DNA of 12,186 nt from Betaproteobacteria bacterium UBA2293 (GTDB taxonomy: Bacteria; Pseudomonadota; Gammaproteobacteria; Burkholderiales; Rhodocyclaceae): positions 1-12,186 of the forward strand of contig DDWF01000071.1 of the NCBI GenBank assembly GCA_002345845.1, read 5' to 3'. Under the pieces are notes generated by a model that was given only the letters and a program-made list of their open reading frames with translations, was not told the DNA's origin and searched no databases. Shown piece after piece: positions 1 through 6,746 of the stretch. The position numbers and the translations under genes are program-made. The stretch's first letter is position 1. Every line of letters starts with the position of its first letter.

Positions 1-1204
1 AACCCCAGGCCCAGGAGGCGAACAGCGTTGCCGCCAGGGTCAGCGTCACGGCAACGCCGACAATCACCGCTTCGCGCCGGCCAAGGGCGAAGAAGACCAG
101 CAGCACGACAAAAGCCGTGGCGAAGGCCAGCTTGCCGATCAGTTTCTGTGCCTTCTCGGTCGCCGTCGCCCCGTAGTCACGCGTCACCGTGACCTCGACG
201 CCATCGGGAATGACGACGTTTTTCAGGCTGTCGATGCGCTCGACCACAGCATTGGCGACGTCGGCGGCATTGACGCCGGGCTGCTTGGAAATCTGGATGG
301 TGACTGCCGGGAATTCACCCGCTTTGGTGCCGAACCAGGCGTAACGCTGCGGTTGGTCGGGGCCGTCCTCGACCGTGGCGACGTCGCTCAGGTAGATCGG
401 CTTGCGTGAACTTGCGTCACCACGGACGGCCACGACCAGGCGCTGCACATCCGCTGCCGACTCGAGGTAGGTACCGGTCTGCACGAGAATTTCGCGATTG
501 CCGGAAACCAGGCTGCCGGAAGTCTGCAGCGCGTTCGACACGGTCAGCGCGCCGGCAATGTCCTGCGGCGTGACGCCGAAAGCGTTCATCCGTTCGGCGT
601 CGAGCAGCACCCGCACGGCGTGGTCCGGCCCGCCGAGCGTCGAGATGTCGCGCGTGCCCTTGATCCGCTTGAGTTCGATCTCGACGGCGCGCGCCACCTG
701 CTGCAGTTCGTAGGCCGAACGCGCCGGATCGGCGGTGTGGAAGGTCAGTGCGACGATCGGCACGTCGTCGATGCCGCGCGGCTTGATCACCGGCTCATAA
801 ACGCCGAGATTGGCCGGCAGCCAGTCGCGATGCGCCATCACCGTATCGTGCAGACGCAGCACCGCGTCGTTGTATTTGACGCCGACCTCGAACTGCACGG
901 TGATCACCGCCATGCCCGGGCGCGACATCGAATAGACGTGCTCGACGCCATGCATGCGCGACAGCACCTGTTCGCCCGGCGTCGCCACCAGATTCTCGAC
1001 ATCCTTGGCCGAAGCGCCCGGCCAGGCGACCAGCACGTCGGCCATGGTCACGTCGATCTGCGGCTCTTCCTCGCGCGGTGTCACCAGCGTCGCGAAAACG
1101 CCGAGCAGAAAGGCAACCAGCGCCAGCAGCGGCGTGATCCGCGAATCCTGGAAGGCGGCGGCAATGCGCCCGGAAATACCGAGCGAGGTCTTTTCGGCAG
1201 CCAT
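1..1204 (-). CDS. RND efflux transporter permease subunit (partial, N-terminal 401 residues)
   Basis: This is the inner-membrane, proton-driven pump subunit of a tripartite efflux system of the AcrB/MexB (HAE-RND) type. It starts at the ATG complementary to 1202-1204 and runs off the left edge, so only about 40% of a usual ~1,030-residue protein is present. Visible parts: TM1 at about residues 22-42, directly followed by TPREEEPQI (42-50), a common RND signature after TM1; then the first periplasmic porter region with WPGASAKDVE (61-70) and SKQPGVNAADV (306-316); TM2 begins near 355 and TM3 near 380. The proton-relay residues of TM4 and TM10 lie outside the window. The start is 3 bp after the adaptor gene's stop with only a weak Shine-Dalgarno, suggesting translational coupling. 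Substrate cannot be read from the sequence; nothing visible marks it as a metal (CusA/CzcA) rather than a drug/solvent pump. No outer-membrane partner gene lies directly beside it in this window. Confidence 0.93.
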   Translation of the reverse strand, partial: MAAEKTSLGISGRIAAAFQDSRITPLLALVAFLLGVFATLVTPREEEPQIDVTMADVLVAWPGASAKDVENLVATPGEQVLSRMHGVEHVYSMSRPGMAVITVQFEVGVKYNDAVLRLHDTVMAHRDWLPANLGVYEPVIKPRGIDDVPIVALTFHTADPARSAYELQQVARAVEIELKRIKGTRDISTLGGPDHAVRVLLDAERMNAFGVTPQDIAGALTVSNALQTSGSLVSGNREILVQTGTYLESAADVQRLVVAVRGDASSRKPIYLSDVATVEDGPDQPQRYAWFGTKAGEFPAVTIQISKQPGVNAADVANAVVERIDSLKNVVIPDGVEVTVTRDYGATATEKAQKLIGKLAFATAFVVLLVFFALGRREAVIVGVAVTLTLAATLFASWAWG

Positions 1205-1207
1205 GGC

Positions 1208-2197
1208 CTACTTGCCCGACTGGATCTGGATGGCCGCCTTGACCGGATCGGTGACGACCTTGTCGCCGGCTCTCAGTCCGGCCAGCACTTCAATCTCACC
1301 ATTGCCGACGACCTCGCCCAGGCGCAACTGGCGCAGGCTGAGGCGATCGTCGGCGGTCTGCACATAGACGGCGGCGACTTCACCGCGGCGCAGCACGGCA
1401 CTTGTCGGTACGGTCAACTTGTCGGCGCGGCCGGTGACGAAATGGACGCGGGCAAACATGCCCGGCACGACATCCGCCAGCACCGGCAGGGTTACCCGCA
1501 CCTGGGAAACGTGGGTCGCCGCATCGGCCGTCGGCAGCACCTGAACGGCCGTCGCCTCTACCCATTTACCGAGTTCGGGAAATTCGACTTTGGCCAGCGC
1601 CACGCCACGCATCGCCAACAGGCGATGCTGTGGCACGCTGGCGGTGACGCGCAGGCTACCCGGCTGATAGATGGTGAACAGGGGCGTGCCCGGCATCGCC
1701 ATGTCGCCGGCCTCGGCGTGACGGCGGGCGACGATACCGGCCATCGGCGCGACGATGGTCGCGTGGCTCTGGCTGGCGCCGGCAGCATTGCGATTGGCGG
1801 CGGCGGCGTCAAAATCGGCCCGGACCTTGTCGAGCGCGGCCTGGCTGACGAATTTCTGTTCCTTCAACTGCTTGTGCCGCTCGTAGTTGAGCCTGGCCAC
1901 GTTGTACTGCGCCTCGGCGGCACGCGCCGCCTCGCCGGCCTCACGCGCATCGATGCGCATCAGTACTTCGCCGCGGGCCACCGTTTGTCCGGCATCGACC
2001 AGCACTTCCAGGACACGACCGGCAACCTGGGCGCCAACCGTCGCCTGTTGCACGGCTTCGACCACGGCCTCGGCCGGGAACGTCAGATCAACCGCCTGCA
2101 AGCGGACGGTGACAACCGGCAAGGGATCGGCGGCGGGGACGCTGATCGGCAGCAGAAAAAAAGCCAGGGCCAGCAAGCGCAATGTATTTATCTTCAT
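1208..2197 (-). CDS. RND efflux periplasmic adaptor subunit (membrane fusion protein, HlyD/AcrA family)
   Basis: This 329-residue protein should bridge the RND permease (next gene, 3 bp downstream) to an outer-membrane channel. Residues 1-23 form a signal peptide with a hydrophobic core (LLALAFFLLPISV) ending near PAADP; there is no lipobox cysteine, so it is probably not lipidated. The first lipoyl half is at about 48-84 (VGAQVAGRVLEVLVDAGQTV, 54-73). A short alpha-hairpin rich in Ala, Arg and Glu spans about 86-143. The second lipoyl half is at 147-177 (IVAPMAGIVARRHAEAGD, 148-165), followed by the beta-barrel (about 180-255) and membrane-proximal domain (about 258-320). The length is at the short end for the family, in keeping with the compact hairpin. 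The ATG is preceded by an AT-rich stretch with no clear Shine-Dalgarno, but the signal peptide supports this start. The adaptor role is secure; the substrate is unknown. Confidence 0.93.
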   Translation of the reverse strand: MKINTLRLLALAFFLLPISVPAADPLPVVTVRLQAVDLTFPAEAVVEAVQQATVGAQVAGRVLEVLVDAGQTVARGEVLMRIDAREAGEAARAAEAQYNVARLNYERHKQLKEQKFVSQAALDKVRADFDAAAANRNAAGASQSHATIVAPMAGIVARRHAEAGDMAMPGTPLFTIYQPGSLRVTASVPQHRLLAMRGVALAKVEFPELGKWVEATAVQVLPTADAATHVSQVRVTLPVLADVVPGMFARVHFVTGRADKLTVPTSAVLRRGEVAAVYVQTADDRLSLRQLRLGEVVGNGEIEVLAGLRAGDKVVTDPVKAAIQIQSGK

Positions 2198-2252
2198 GTA
2201 TATAAGAATACTCTGATAAACAACGACCCGGCAAGGCCGGCACCCGGCTGGC
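2198..2252 (-). promoter_or_regulatory. AT-rich gap before the efflux adaptor gene, possible promoter
   Basis: The 55 bp between the MFS stop and the adaptor start change abruptly from GC-rich to AT-rich over the last ~30 bp (TTTATCAGAGTATTCTTA on the minus strand, then TATAC next to the ATG). A weak sigma70-like pair can be drawn: TTGCCG, an 18-bp spacer, then TATTCT, each matching consensus at 4 of 6 positions. The transcript would then start almost at the ATG. An imperfect GTAT...ATAC dyad lies over the same bases and could be an operator. The pump pair may therefore be controlled apart from the MFS gene. This rests on base composition and weak motifs only. Confidence 0.25.
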
Positions 2253-3539
2253 TCAGGCCGGCTTCCAGATATTGCGACAGCGCGTCTCGATAATCCACCA
2301 GCTGGCAGCCGCGCCTAGCAGGGCGCAAACAGTGGCGACGCCAAGACCGCCACGCCAGGCGGCGAGGTCGTACACGCGCGCCCCGGCAACCATCTCGCCC
2401 CGCCAGGCCAGGTCCATGACCCAGCCAACGACCGGCTGCAGGACCGCGGCGGCGGCGAAGCTGCCCATGTTGGTGACGCTGGTGGACATGCCGGAAAGCA
2501 TCGGCGGATTGACCTCCTTGGCGCAGGCCCAGGTCAGCGTGAAGCCGGCCGTGGCAATGCCGAGCAAGCCAAAGAGAACGTAGGAAGCAGTGATCGGCAT
2601 GCTGACGCCCGACCACAGCACCAGCCAGATCAGCGCATAAACATGGGTGGCTCCGATGATTACCGGCTTGCGCCGACCGAGGCGGTCGGACAGCGTACCG
2701 ATGAAGAAGCAGCCGATGGCAAAGCCGCCGAACCACAACGACAGGTGCGAGGCGGCGACGGAGCGCTCCATGCCATGCACCTGCACTAGGTAGGGCACGG
2801 TCCACAGACCGGCGAAAGTGAAGAAGGCGCCACAGGTTCCGGTATTGACCAGGATGGCCGGCCAGGTCGAGCGGTTGCGGACCACCGACAGCAGGCTGGC
2901 GAGCAGCGCCGTGCGATCGAACTTGACCGGTGCATGAACTGCGCCGGCAGCCAGCGGCCGGTCGCGTACCAGCAGCCAGCAGAGAGCGGCAAGGATCAGT
3001 GACAGTACGCCGACGCCAATGAACACGCCGCGCCAGCCGGTCGCCTGGGCAACAGCGGAAAGTGGCGCACCGGCCAGCACCGAGCCGAGATTGCCGATCA
3101 GCATGCTGACGCCGACCAGTGTCGCGAAGCGCTCCTCCTCGAACCAGACGGCAATCAGCTTGAGCATGGCGATGAAGGTGACGGAAACGCCGAGGCCGAT
3201 CAGCGTTCGCCCGATCAGCGCCAGTTCCAGCGTCGGCGCCATGCCAAACAGGAAGCTGCCGAGGCCGGCCACCACGCCGCCGAGAACCAGGATACGGCGC
3301 GGCCCCAGGGTATCGACCAGCACCCCGGTCGGCACCTGCATGATGGTGTAGACATAGAAATAGGTTGCCGCCAAAGCCCCCAGCGAGACCGCCGAAGTCT
3401 GGAAGGCCGAAGCCAGATCCTGGGCGATGCCGGCCGGCGCGAAACGCTGAAAGAAGGACAGGACATAGGCCAGCGCCACCACGCCGAGCGCCAGCCAGCG
3501 CCGGCGCGCCTGTTCAGGTGTCAGGTCGAGCAATTTCAT
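2253..3539 (-). CDS. Major facilitator superfamily (MFS) transporter, 12 TM
   Basis: A 428-residue secondary transporter of the inner membrane with the expected length and hydrophobic pattern of a 12-helix MFS protein. TM1 is near residues 15-35. The loop between TM2 and TM3 carries motif A in the form GVLVDTLGPRR (72-82, with G72, D76, G79, R81). The matching copy between TM8 and TM9 is SDRLGRRK (284-291). A hydrophilic central loop lies at about 190-215, between the two six-helix halves. A stretch rich in Asn, Met, Ser and Gly (about 343-360, NPPMLSGMSTSV) recalls the anion/organophosphate and carboxylate permease branches, but the substrate cannot be assigned. The start has no recognisable Shine-Dalgarno; instead a GC-rich hairpin and a 12-codon minicistron ending in ATGA lie immediately upstream. 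It is 45 bp downstream of the cytochrome c gene and 55 bp upstream of the efflux adaptor gene on the same strand, so it may sit in one operon with either. Confidence 0.9.
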   Translation of the reverse strand: MKLLDLTPEQARRRWLALGVVALAYVLSFFQRFAPAGIAQDLASAFQTSAVSLGALAATYFYVYTIMQVPTGVLVDTLGPRRILVLGGVVAGLGSFLFGMAPTLELALIGRTLIGLGVSVTFIAMLKLIAVWFEEERFATLVGVSMLIGNLGSVLAGAPLSAVAQATGWRGVFIGVGVLSLILAALCWLLVRDRPLAAGAVHAPVKFDRTALLASLLSVVRNRSTWPAILVNTGTCGAFFTFAGLWTVPYLVQVHGMERSVAASHLSLWFGGFAIGCFFIGTLSDRLGRRKPVIIGATHVYALIWLVLWSGVSMPITASYVLFGLLGIATAGFTLTWACAKEVNPPMLSGMSTSVTNMGSFAAAAVLQPVVGWVMDLAWRGEMVAGARVYDLAAWRGGLGVATVCALLGAAASWWIIETRCRNIWKPA

Positions 3540-3574
3540 GCGGCGCCCCGCGGCGCCGGGAAATAAAACGTCAT
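3536..3574 (-). other. Possible 12-codon leader minicistron overlapping the MFS start
   Basis: On the minus strand an ATG at 3574 opens a 12-residue frame (MTFYFPAPRGAA) whose TGA overlaps the MFS ATG as ATGA. Since the MFS gene has no Shine-Dalgarno, ribosomes ending this short frame could restart on it. However, the minicistron also lacks a clear ribosome binding site, and an ATGA overlap at this length can arise by chance. Confidence 0.2.
3541..3558. repeat. Perfect 7-bp GC-rich inverted repeat directly upstream of the MFS start
   Basis: CGGCGCC and GGCGCCG flank a 4-base CCGC loop. The hairpin ends only 1 base from the MFS ATG, so in the mRNA it would cover the ribosome landing area. There is no T-run after it in the minus direction, so it does not look like an intrinsic terminator of the cytochrome gene. 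An effect on MFS translation is inference. Confidence 0.45.
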
Positions 3575-3584
3575 GGTCGGGCGC

Positions 3585-3887
3585 TTATTTGTGGGTCAGA
3601 ACCCACTTGGCCAGGGTCGCCGCTTCCGCCTCGGTAACGTTGTTCGGCGGCATCGGCACCTGTCCCCACTCGTCCTTGCTGCCGTTCTTGATCTTGGCTG
3701 CCAGTGCTGCCTCGGCCCCCTTTTCGCCGGCGCGCTTGGCGGTGATGTCCTTGTAGCTCGGACCGACGATCTTCTTGTCCGGCGTGTGGCAGGTCAGGCA
3801 GTTCTTGGCCTTGGCCAGTTCGGCGCTGGCCATGGCCGCGCCGGAAAACAGCAATGAGGTGCCGATCAATGCAAGTGTCAGTTTCAT
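3585..3887 (-). CDS. Class I cytochrome c (c551/c8-like), secreted
   Basis: A 100-residue periplasmic electron carrier. Residues 1-20 form a signal peptide (hydrophobic core LTLALIGTSLLFSGAAMA) with likely cleavage after AMA or AMASA, leaving a mature protein of about 80 residues, the size of the Pseudomonas c551 group. The haem-binding motif is CLTCH (30-34), with two cysteines for covalent attachment and His34 as one axial ligand. Downstream come VGPSYKDITAK (41-51), typical of c551, and the distal Met in VPMPPN (77-82, Met79). The C-terminal helix is TEAEAATLAKWVLTHK. The start is fixed by AAGGAG at 3899-3894 with a 6-base spacer and by the signal peptide; the frame stays open further upstream, but that part has no such features. 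It is divergent from the SulP transporter gene and is first in the minus-strand run. In this family it passes electrons to terminal reductases or oxidases; the partner is not visible here. Confidence 0.94.
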   Translation of the reverse strand: MKLTLALIGTSLLFSGAAMASAELAKAKNCLTCHTPDKKIVGPSYKDITAKRAGEKGAEAALAAKIKNGSKDEWGQVPMPPNNVTEAEAATLAKWVLTHK

Positions 3888-3893
3888 CCGATT

Positions 3894-3899
3894 CTCCTT
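3894..3899 (-). promoter_or_regulatory. Ribosome binding site of the cytochrome c gene
   Basis: AAGGAG on the minus strand, 6 bases before the ATG at 3887. It is the strongest ribosome binding site on the left half and decides the start against an 94-codon upstream extension of the same frame. Confidence 0.8.
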
Positions 3900-3970
3900 G
3901 GGTAATTGGCCGACTCCCCTGCCGACCGATGGACGAAGTCTAACCTGAAGCCGGCCTGCCGTAGACGCCC

Positions 3971-3989
3971 GCGCCCCAAATCGGGGCGC
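3971..3989. repeat. Perfect 7-bp inverted repeat in the cytochrome c / SulP divergent region
   Basis: GCGCCCC and GGGGCGC flank a 5-base loop (AAATC). The dyad sits in the 178-bp divergent intergenic region, 84 bp before the cytochrome ATG and 77 bp before the SulP ATG. There is no adjacent T-run on either strand, so it is not a clear terminator. It could be an operator or an mRNA-leader hairpin; neither can be shown. Confidence 0.4.
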
Positions 3990-4001
3990 CGGCAAGAATG
4001 C

Positions 4002-4030
4002 CTGCCACGACAGCGTTGGAGGCGTAACAT
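4002..4030 (+). promoter_or_regulatory. Possible sigma70-like promoter for the SulP gene
   Basis: CTGCCA (4002-4007) and TAACAT (4025-4030) are separated by 17 bases and each match the sigma70 consensus at 4 of 6 positions. They lie 35 bp before the SulP start, leaving a short leader with the ribosome binding site. The spacing is right, but the match is weak and chance occurrence is quite possible. Confidence 0.25.
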
Positions 4031-4054
4031 CGGCAACAGACAAGGCGCATGGAC

Positions 4055-4060
4055 GGAGGG
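4055..4060 (+). promoter_or_regulatory. Ribosome binding site of the SulP gene
   Basis: GGAGGG lies 5 bases before the ATG at 4066. This favours that ATG over a second in-frame ATG at 4078, which would be 17 bases away. Confidence 0.7.
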
Positions 4061-4065
4061 GAATC

Positions 4066-6273
4066 ATGCGGACAGTGATGGGCAGAACATTTTTAACCGG
4101 CGACTTCTGGGGGGGGTTGGCGGCGATGCTGGTCGCCTTGCCCGCCGCCATCGCCTTCGGCGTCAGCATCTATGCCGCCATCGCGCCCAGTTACGCGGCC
4201 CTCGGCGCCCTTGCCGGCATCATTGGCGCCACCGTCATCGGCCTCGTCGCCTCGCTGCTCGGCGGCACCGACCGTCTGATCAGCGCTCCCTGCGCCCCGG
4301 CCGCCGCCGTCCTCTCCGCCTTTGCCATCGGCCTGGCCAGCGACGGCGTGCCGGCCGGCAACATCGTCCTGCTGCTGCTCATGCTCGGCATCCTCGCCGG
4401 GCTCTTCCAGATCCTGCTCGGCGTCATCGGCATCGGCCGGCTGATCCGCTACATTCCCTACCCAGTGGTCAGCGGCTACCTGACCGGCGTCGGCCTGATC
4501 ATCGTTGGCAGTCAGATCGACAAGCTGCTCGGCACTCCCGCCGGCACGCGCTGGCATGAGGCGCTGATTTCTCCCTGGTTGTGGGACTGGCAAGCCGTCG
4601 CCATCGGCGCCGCGACCATCATCACGATGCTGGTGGCGCCGCGTCTGACGCGCAAGGTTCCCGGCACCATCCTCGGCATCACCGCCGGCACCATCGTCTA
4701 TTTCCTGCTGGCGACGCAGGACGAAAGCCTGCTGCGCACCATCGACAACCCGCTGGTCATCGGCCCGCTCGGCGCCAGCGGCGATGGCTATTTCGCCAGC
4801 ATCAGCGCCCGCTGGCACGAGATCGGCGAACTGCGCCTGGCCCAGATTGCCGCCCTCCTCGGCAGCGCCCTGACACTGGCCGTACTGCTCTCCATCGACA
4901 CCCTGAAGACCTGCGTCGTCCTCGACCAGATGACGCGCTCGCAGCACAACTCCAACCGCGAACTGGTCGCCCAGGGCATTGCCAACGTCGCCGCCTCCTC
5001 GGTTGGCGGCATTCCCGGCGCCGGCACCATGGGCGCCACCCTGGTCAATCTGTCGAGCGGCGCCACGACGCGCGTCTCCGGCTTTGTCGAAGGCATCACG
5101 GCGCTGATCTTCGCCTTGCTGCTGGGCAATTTCATCGCCTGGATCCCGGTCGCCGCGCTGGCCGGCATCCTGATCGCCGTCGGTATCCGCATGATCGACC
5201 GCGAACCGCTGCGTTTCATTCAGTCGCCGGCCACCGTCTTCGATTTCGCCGTTGTCGTCGCCGTCATCGTCGTCGCCCTGACCATCGGCCTGATTGCCGC
5301 CTCTGCCGTCGGCGTCGGGCTGTCCATCCTGCTTTTCCTGCGCGAGCAGATCGGCGGCACGGTGGTCCGCCACAAGTTGTACGTCAATCAGATGTCGTCC
5401 AACTGGCACCGGCCCGAGGCGGAAACCCGCATCCTTGAGCAGAAGGGCGACCAGGCGGTGATCTTCGAACTGCAGGGCAGTCTGTTCTTCGGCACCACCC
5501 AGCAGTTGTACGGACAGCTCGACACAGAGATCAAGACCCGGCAATTCATCATCCTCGATCTCAAACGGGTGCAATCGGTGGATGTCACGGCCGCCCACAT
5601 GCTCAGGCAGGTGCGCGACGTGCTGGCCGAGCGCTCGGCCATGCTGCTCCTTTCCAACGTTCGCGAGAACCTGCCGAACGGCCGCAACCTGCGCGAATTC
5701 CTCGAACAGACTGGCGTCACCGAAAACAGCGACACCGTACGCCTGTTCGACGAACTGGACAGCGCCATCGAATGGGTCGAAGACCGCCTGCTCGGCGAGG
5801 CCGAGCAGGCCTCACCGCTGCAGGAAACGCCGCTCGAACTGGCCGAGATGGAGCTTTTCAAGGTACGCAAGGATGAAACCCTGGCCGACCTCGAGGCACG
5901 CCTCGACAAAGTCACCTACCCGGCCGGCGCCACTGTTTACTCGCGCGGCGAGCAGGGCAACTCGATCTATCTGATCCGCCGTGGCTCAGTCAAGATCTTC
6001 GCCCCGCTGGGTGCCGGCCGCACCCGCCACATCGCCACCTTCGGCCGTGGCGACTTCTTCGGCGGGCTGGCCTTCCTCGATGGCCGGCCACGCGGCAACG
6101 ATGCGATCACCGCCAGTGAAACGGAATTTTTCGTGCTGTCGCGGGAGCAACTCGAGGTCCTGTCGGAGGAGCACAAACGCCTGGTCATCACCCTGCTCAC
6201 GGCCATTTCCCGTTCGCTGGCGCTACGCCTGCGCCATGCCGATACTGAAATCGCCATGCTGCACGAATACTGA
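4066..6273 (+). CDS. SulP/SLC26 anion transporter with STAS and cyclic-nucleotide-binding-like domains
   Basis: A 735-residue inner-membrane transporter. SulP/SLC26 proteins move anions such as sulfate, bicarbonate or dicarboxylates; the substrate here is unknown. The membrane part spans about residues 12-428. It contains GGTDRLISAPCAPAAA (66-81) in the TM3 region and GGIPGAGTMGATLVNLSSGA (314-333), followed by TTRVSG, both SulP hallmarks. A cytosolic STAS domain follows at about 450-572 (VIFELQGSLFF, 465-475; LDLKRVQSVDVTAAHML, 497-513). At the usual phosphorylatable DSS position it reads D506-V507-T508. A third domain at about 596-722 has the CRP/cNMP beta-roll pattern (YPAGATVYSRGEQGNSIYLI, 618-637). 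Its phosphate-binding cassette reads FGGLAFLDGRPRGN (665-678): Arg676 is kept, but the ribose-binding Glu of CRP/PKA is Gly667. The region ends with a helix (about 703-725). The protein is longer than plain SulP (~550-600) because of this extra domain. The likely role is anion transport gated by a small ligand; the ligand is open. Confidence 0.93.
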   Translation: MRTVMGRTFLTGDFWGGLAAMLVALPAAIAFGVSIYAAIAPSYAALGALAGIIGATVIGLVASLLGGTDRLISAPCAPAAAVLSAFAIGLASDGVPAGNIVLLLLMLGILAGLFQILLGVIGIGRLIRYIPYPVVSGYLTGVGLIIVGSQIDKLLGTPAGTRWHEALISPWLWDWQAVAIGAATIITMLVAPRLTRKVPGTILGITAGTIVYFLLATQDESLLRTIDNPLVIGPLGASGDGYFASISARWHEIGELRLAQIAALLGSALTLAVLLSIDTLKTCVVLDQMTRSQHNSNRELVAQGIANVAASSVGGIPGAGTMGATLVNLSSGATTRVSGFVEGITALIFALLLGNFIAWIPVAALAGILIAVGIRMIDREPLRFIQSPATVFDFAVVVAVIVVALTIGLIAASAVGVGLSILLFLREQIGGTVVRHKLYVNQMSSNWHRPEAETRILEQKGDQAVIFELQGSLFFGTTQQLYGQLDTEIKTRQFIILDLKRVQSVDVTAAHMLRQVRDVLAERSAMLLLSNVRENLPNGRNLREFLEQTGVTENSDTVRLFDELDSAIEWVEDRLLGEAEQASPLQETPLELAEMELFKVRKDETLADLEARLDKVTYPAGATVYSRGEQGNSIYLIRRGSVKIFAPLGAGRTRHIATFGRGDFFGGLAFLDGRPRGNDAITASETEFFVLSREQLEVLSEEHKRLVITLLTAISRSLALRLRHADTEIAMLHEY

Positions 6274-6311
6274 CAATGGCAAATTTCCGCATGGCATTTT
6301 TTATTCTTTCG

Positions 6312-6323
6312 GGATTAGAATCC
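6312..6323. repeat. Short perfect dyad upstream of the winged-helix gene
   Basis: GGATTAGAATCC is a 5+2+5 dyad, 29 bp before the winged-helix ATG, just after an AT-rich run (TTTTTTATTCTTT). Its position fits an operator, for instance for autoregulation, but a 5-bp arm is short and could be chance. Confidence 0.3.
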
Positions 6324-6352
6324 GGGCTCCCGCGGCCAAGCCCTCAGTCCCG

Positions 6353-6709
6353 ATGTCCCACCCTGCTTCATCCTCTGCCCAAGGCCATCCAGAACGCCCT
6401 CTACGTTTTGGCGACTGGCGGCTCGACCCGGCCCGCCATGCCTTGCAGCATCGGGATGGGCGGACGGCCGCCCTGGGCACGACGGCGATGACTTTGCTCG
6501 AGGTTTTGGCCGCCCACCCGTTCACGCCTCTGTCACGCGAACAATTGTCGACAGCGCTGGGCCGCGAGTACAACGCTTACGACCGCCTGATCGACGTGCT
6601 GGTCAGCCAGATCCGGCGCAAGCTTGGCCGGACGGCGGAAGGCAAGGCCTATATCCGCACCCTGCGCAGCGTCGGTTACGTTTTCATCGTTCCCGTCGCC
6701 CCGGAGTAA
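6353..6709 (+). CDS. Stand-alone OmpR/PhoB-type winged-helix DNA-binding protein (no receiver domain)
   Basis: A 118-residue protein made almost wholly of a Trans_reg_C (OmpR/PhoB effector) domain. The N-terminal beta sheet is at about residues 17-41 (LRFGDWRLDPARHALQ). The positioning helix and loop follow (TAMTLLEVLAAHPFTPLSRE, 44-63). The recognition helix is DRLIDVLVSQIRRKLG (77-92), close to the family pattern vDvhIsrLRrKL. The C-terminal wing is YIRTLRSVGYVFIV (100-113). There is no phosphoacceptor receiver domain and no transmembrane segment, unlike OmpR-type response regulators and ToxR/CadC. The frame stays open upstream inside the SulP gene, but 6353 is the first sensible ATG outside it; it has no clear Shine-Dalgarno, so the start is less sure than the domain. 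It lies 79 bp after the SulP gene and points tail-to-tail at the lapE-like gene (37 bp gap). A role in transcription control is likely; the targets are unknown, the neighbours being candidates. Confidence 0.82.
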   Translation: MSHPASSSAQGHPERPLRFGDWRLDPARHALQHRDGRTAALGTTAMTLLEVLAAHPFTPLSREQLSTALGREYNAYDRLIDVLVSQIRRKLGRTAEGKAYIRTLRSVGYVFIVPVAPE

Positions 6710-6746
6710 GCCCCCGGCTCAGCGGCAGCAATGGCTGGCGAGCGAC

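Noticed and set aside
620..2293. A 557-codon open frame on the plus strand opposite the RND and adaptor genes
   Set aside because: It lies wholly antisense to two genes with clear family signatures; its product is low-complexity (rich in His, Arg, Gly, Asp) with no domain, as expected from the mirror frame of GC-rich codons.
3888..4169. An in-frame 94-codon upstream extension of the cytochrome c gene
   Set aside because: It would bury the signal peptide inside the protein and overlap the SulP gene; AAGGAG just before 3887 and the signal peptide set the start.
4093..5598. A 501-codon open frame on the minus strand opposite the SulP gene
   Set aside because: Its composition (extreme Asp, Gly, Gln, Ala) is that of a shadow frame, and the plus strand encodes an unmistakable SulP protein.
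6276..6311. Repeated ATGGCA and a T-run after the SulP stop as a possible terminator
   Set aside because: The two ATGGCA copies are direct, not inverted, so no stem forms before the T-run.
6276..6491. A 71-codon frame starting just after the SulP gene
   Set aside because: It overlaps the winged-helix gene in another frame and its product has no recognisable features.
6710..6746. Possible two-way terminator between the convergent winged-helix and lapE-like genes
   Set aside because: Only a 4-bp stem (CAGC/GCTG) can be drawn and there is no T-run.
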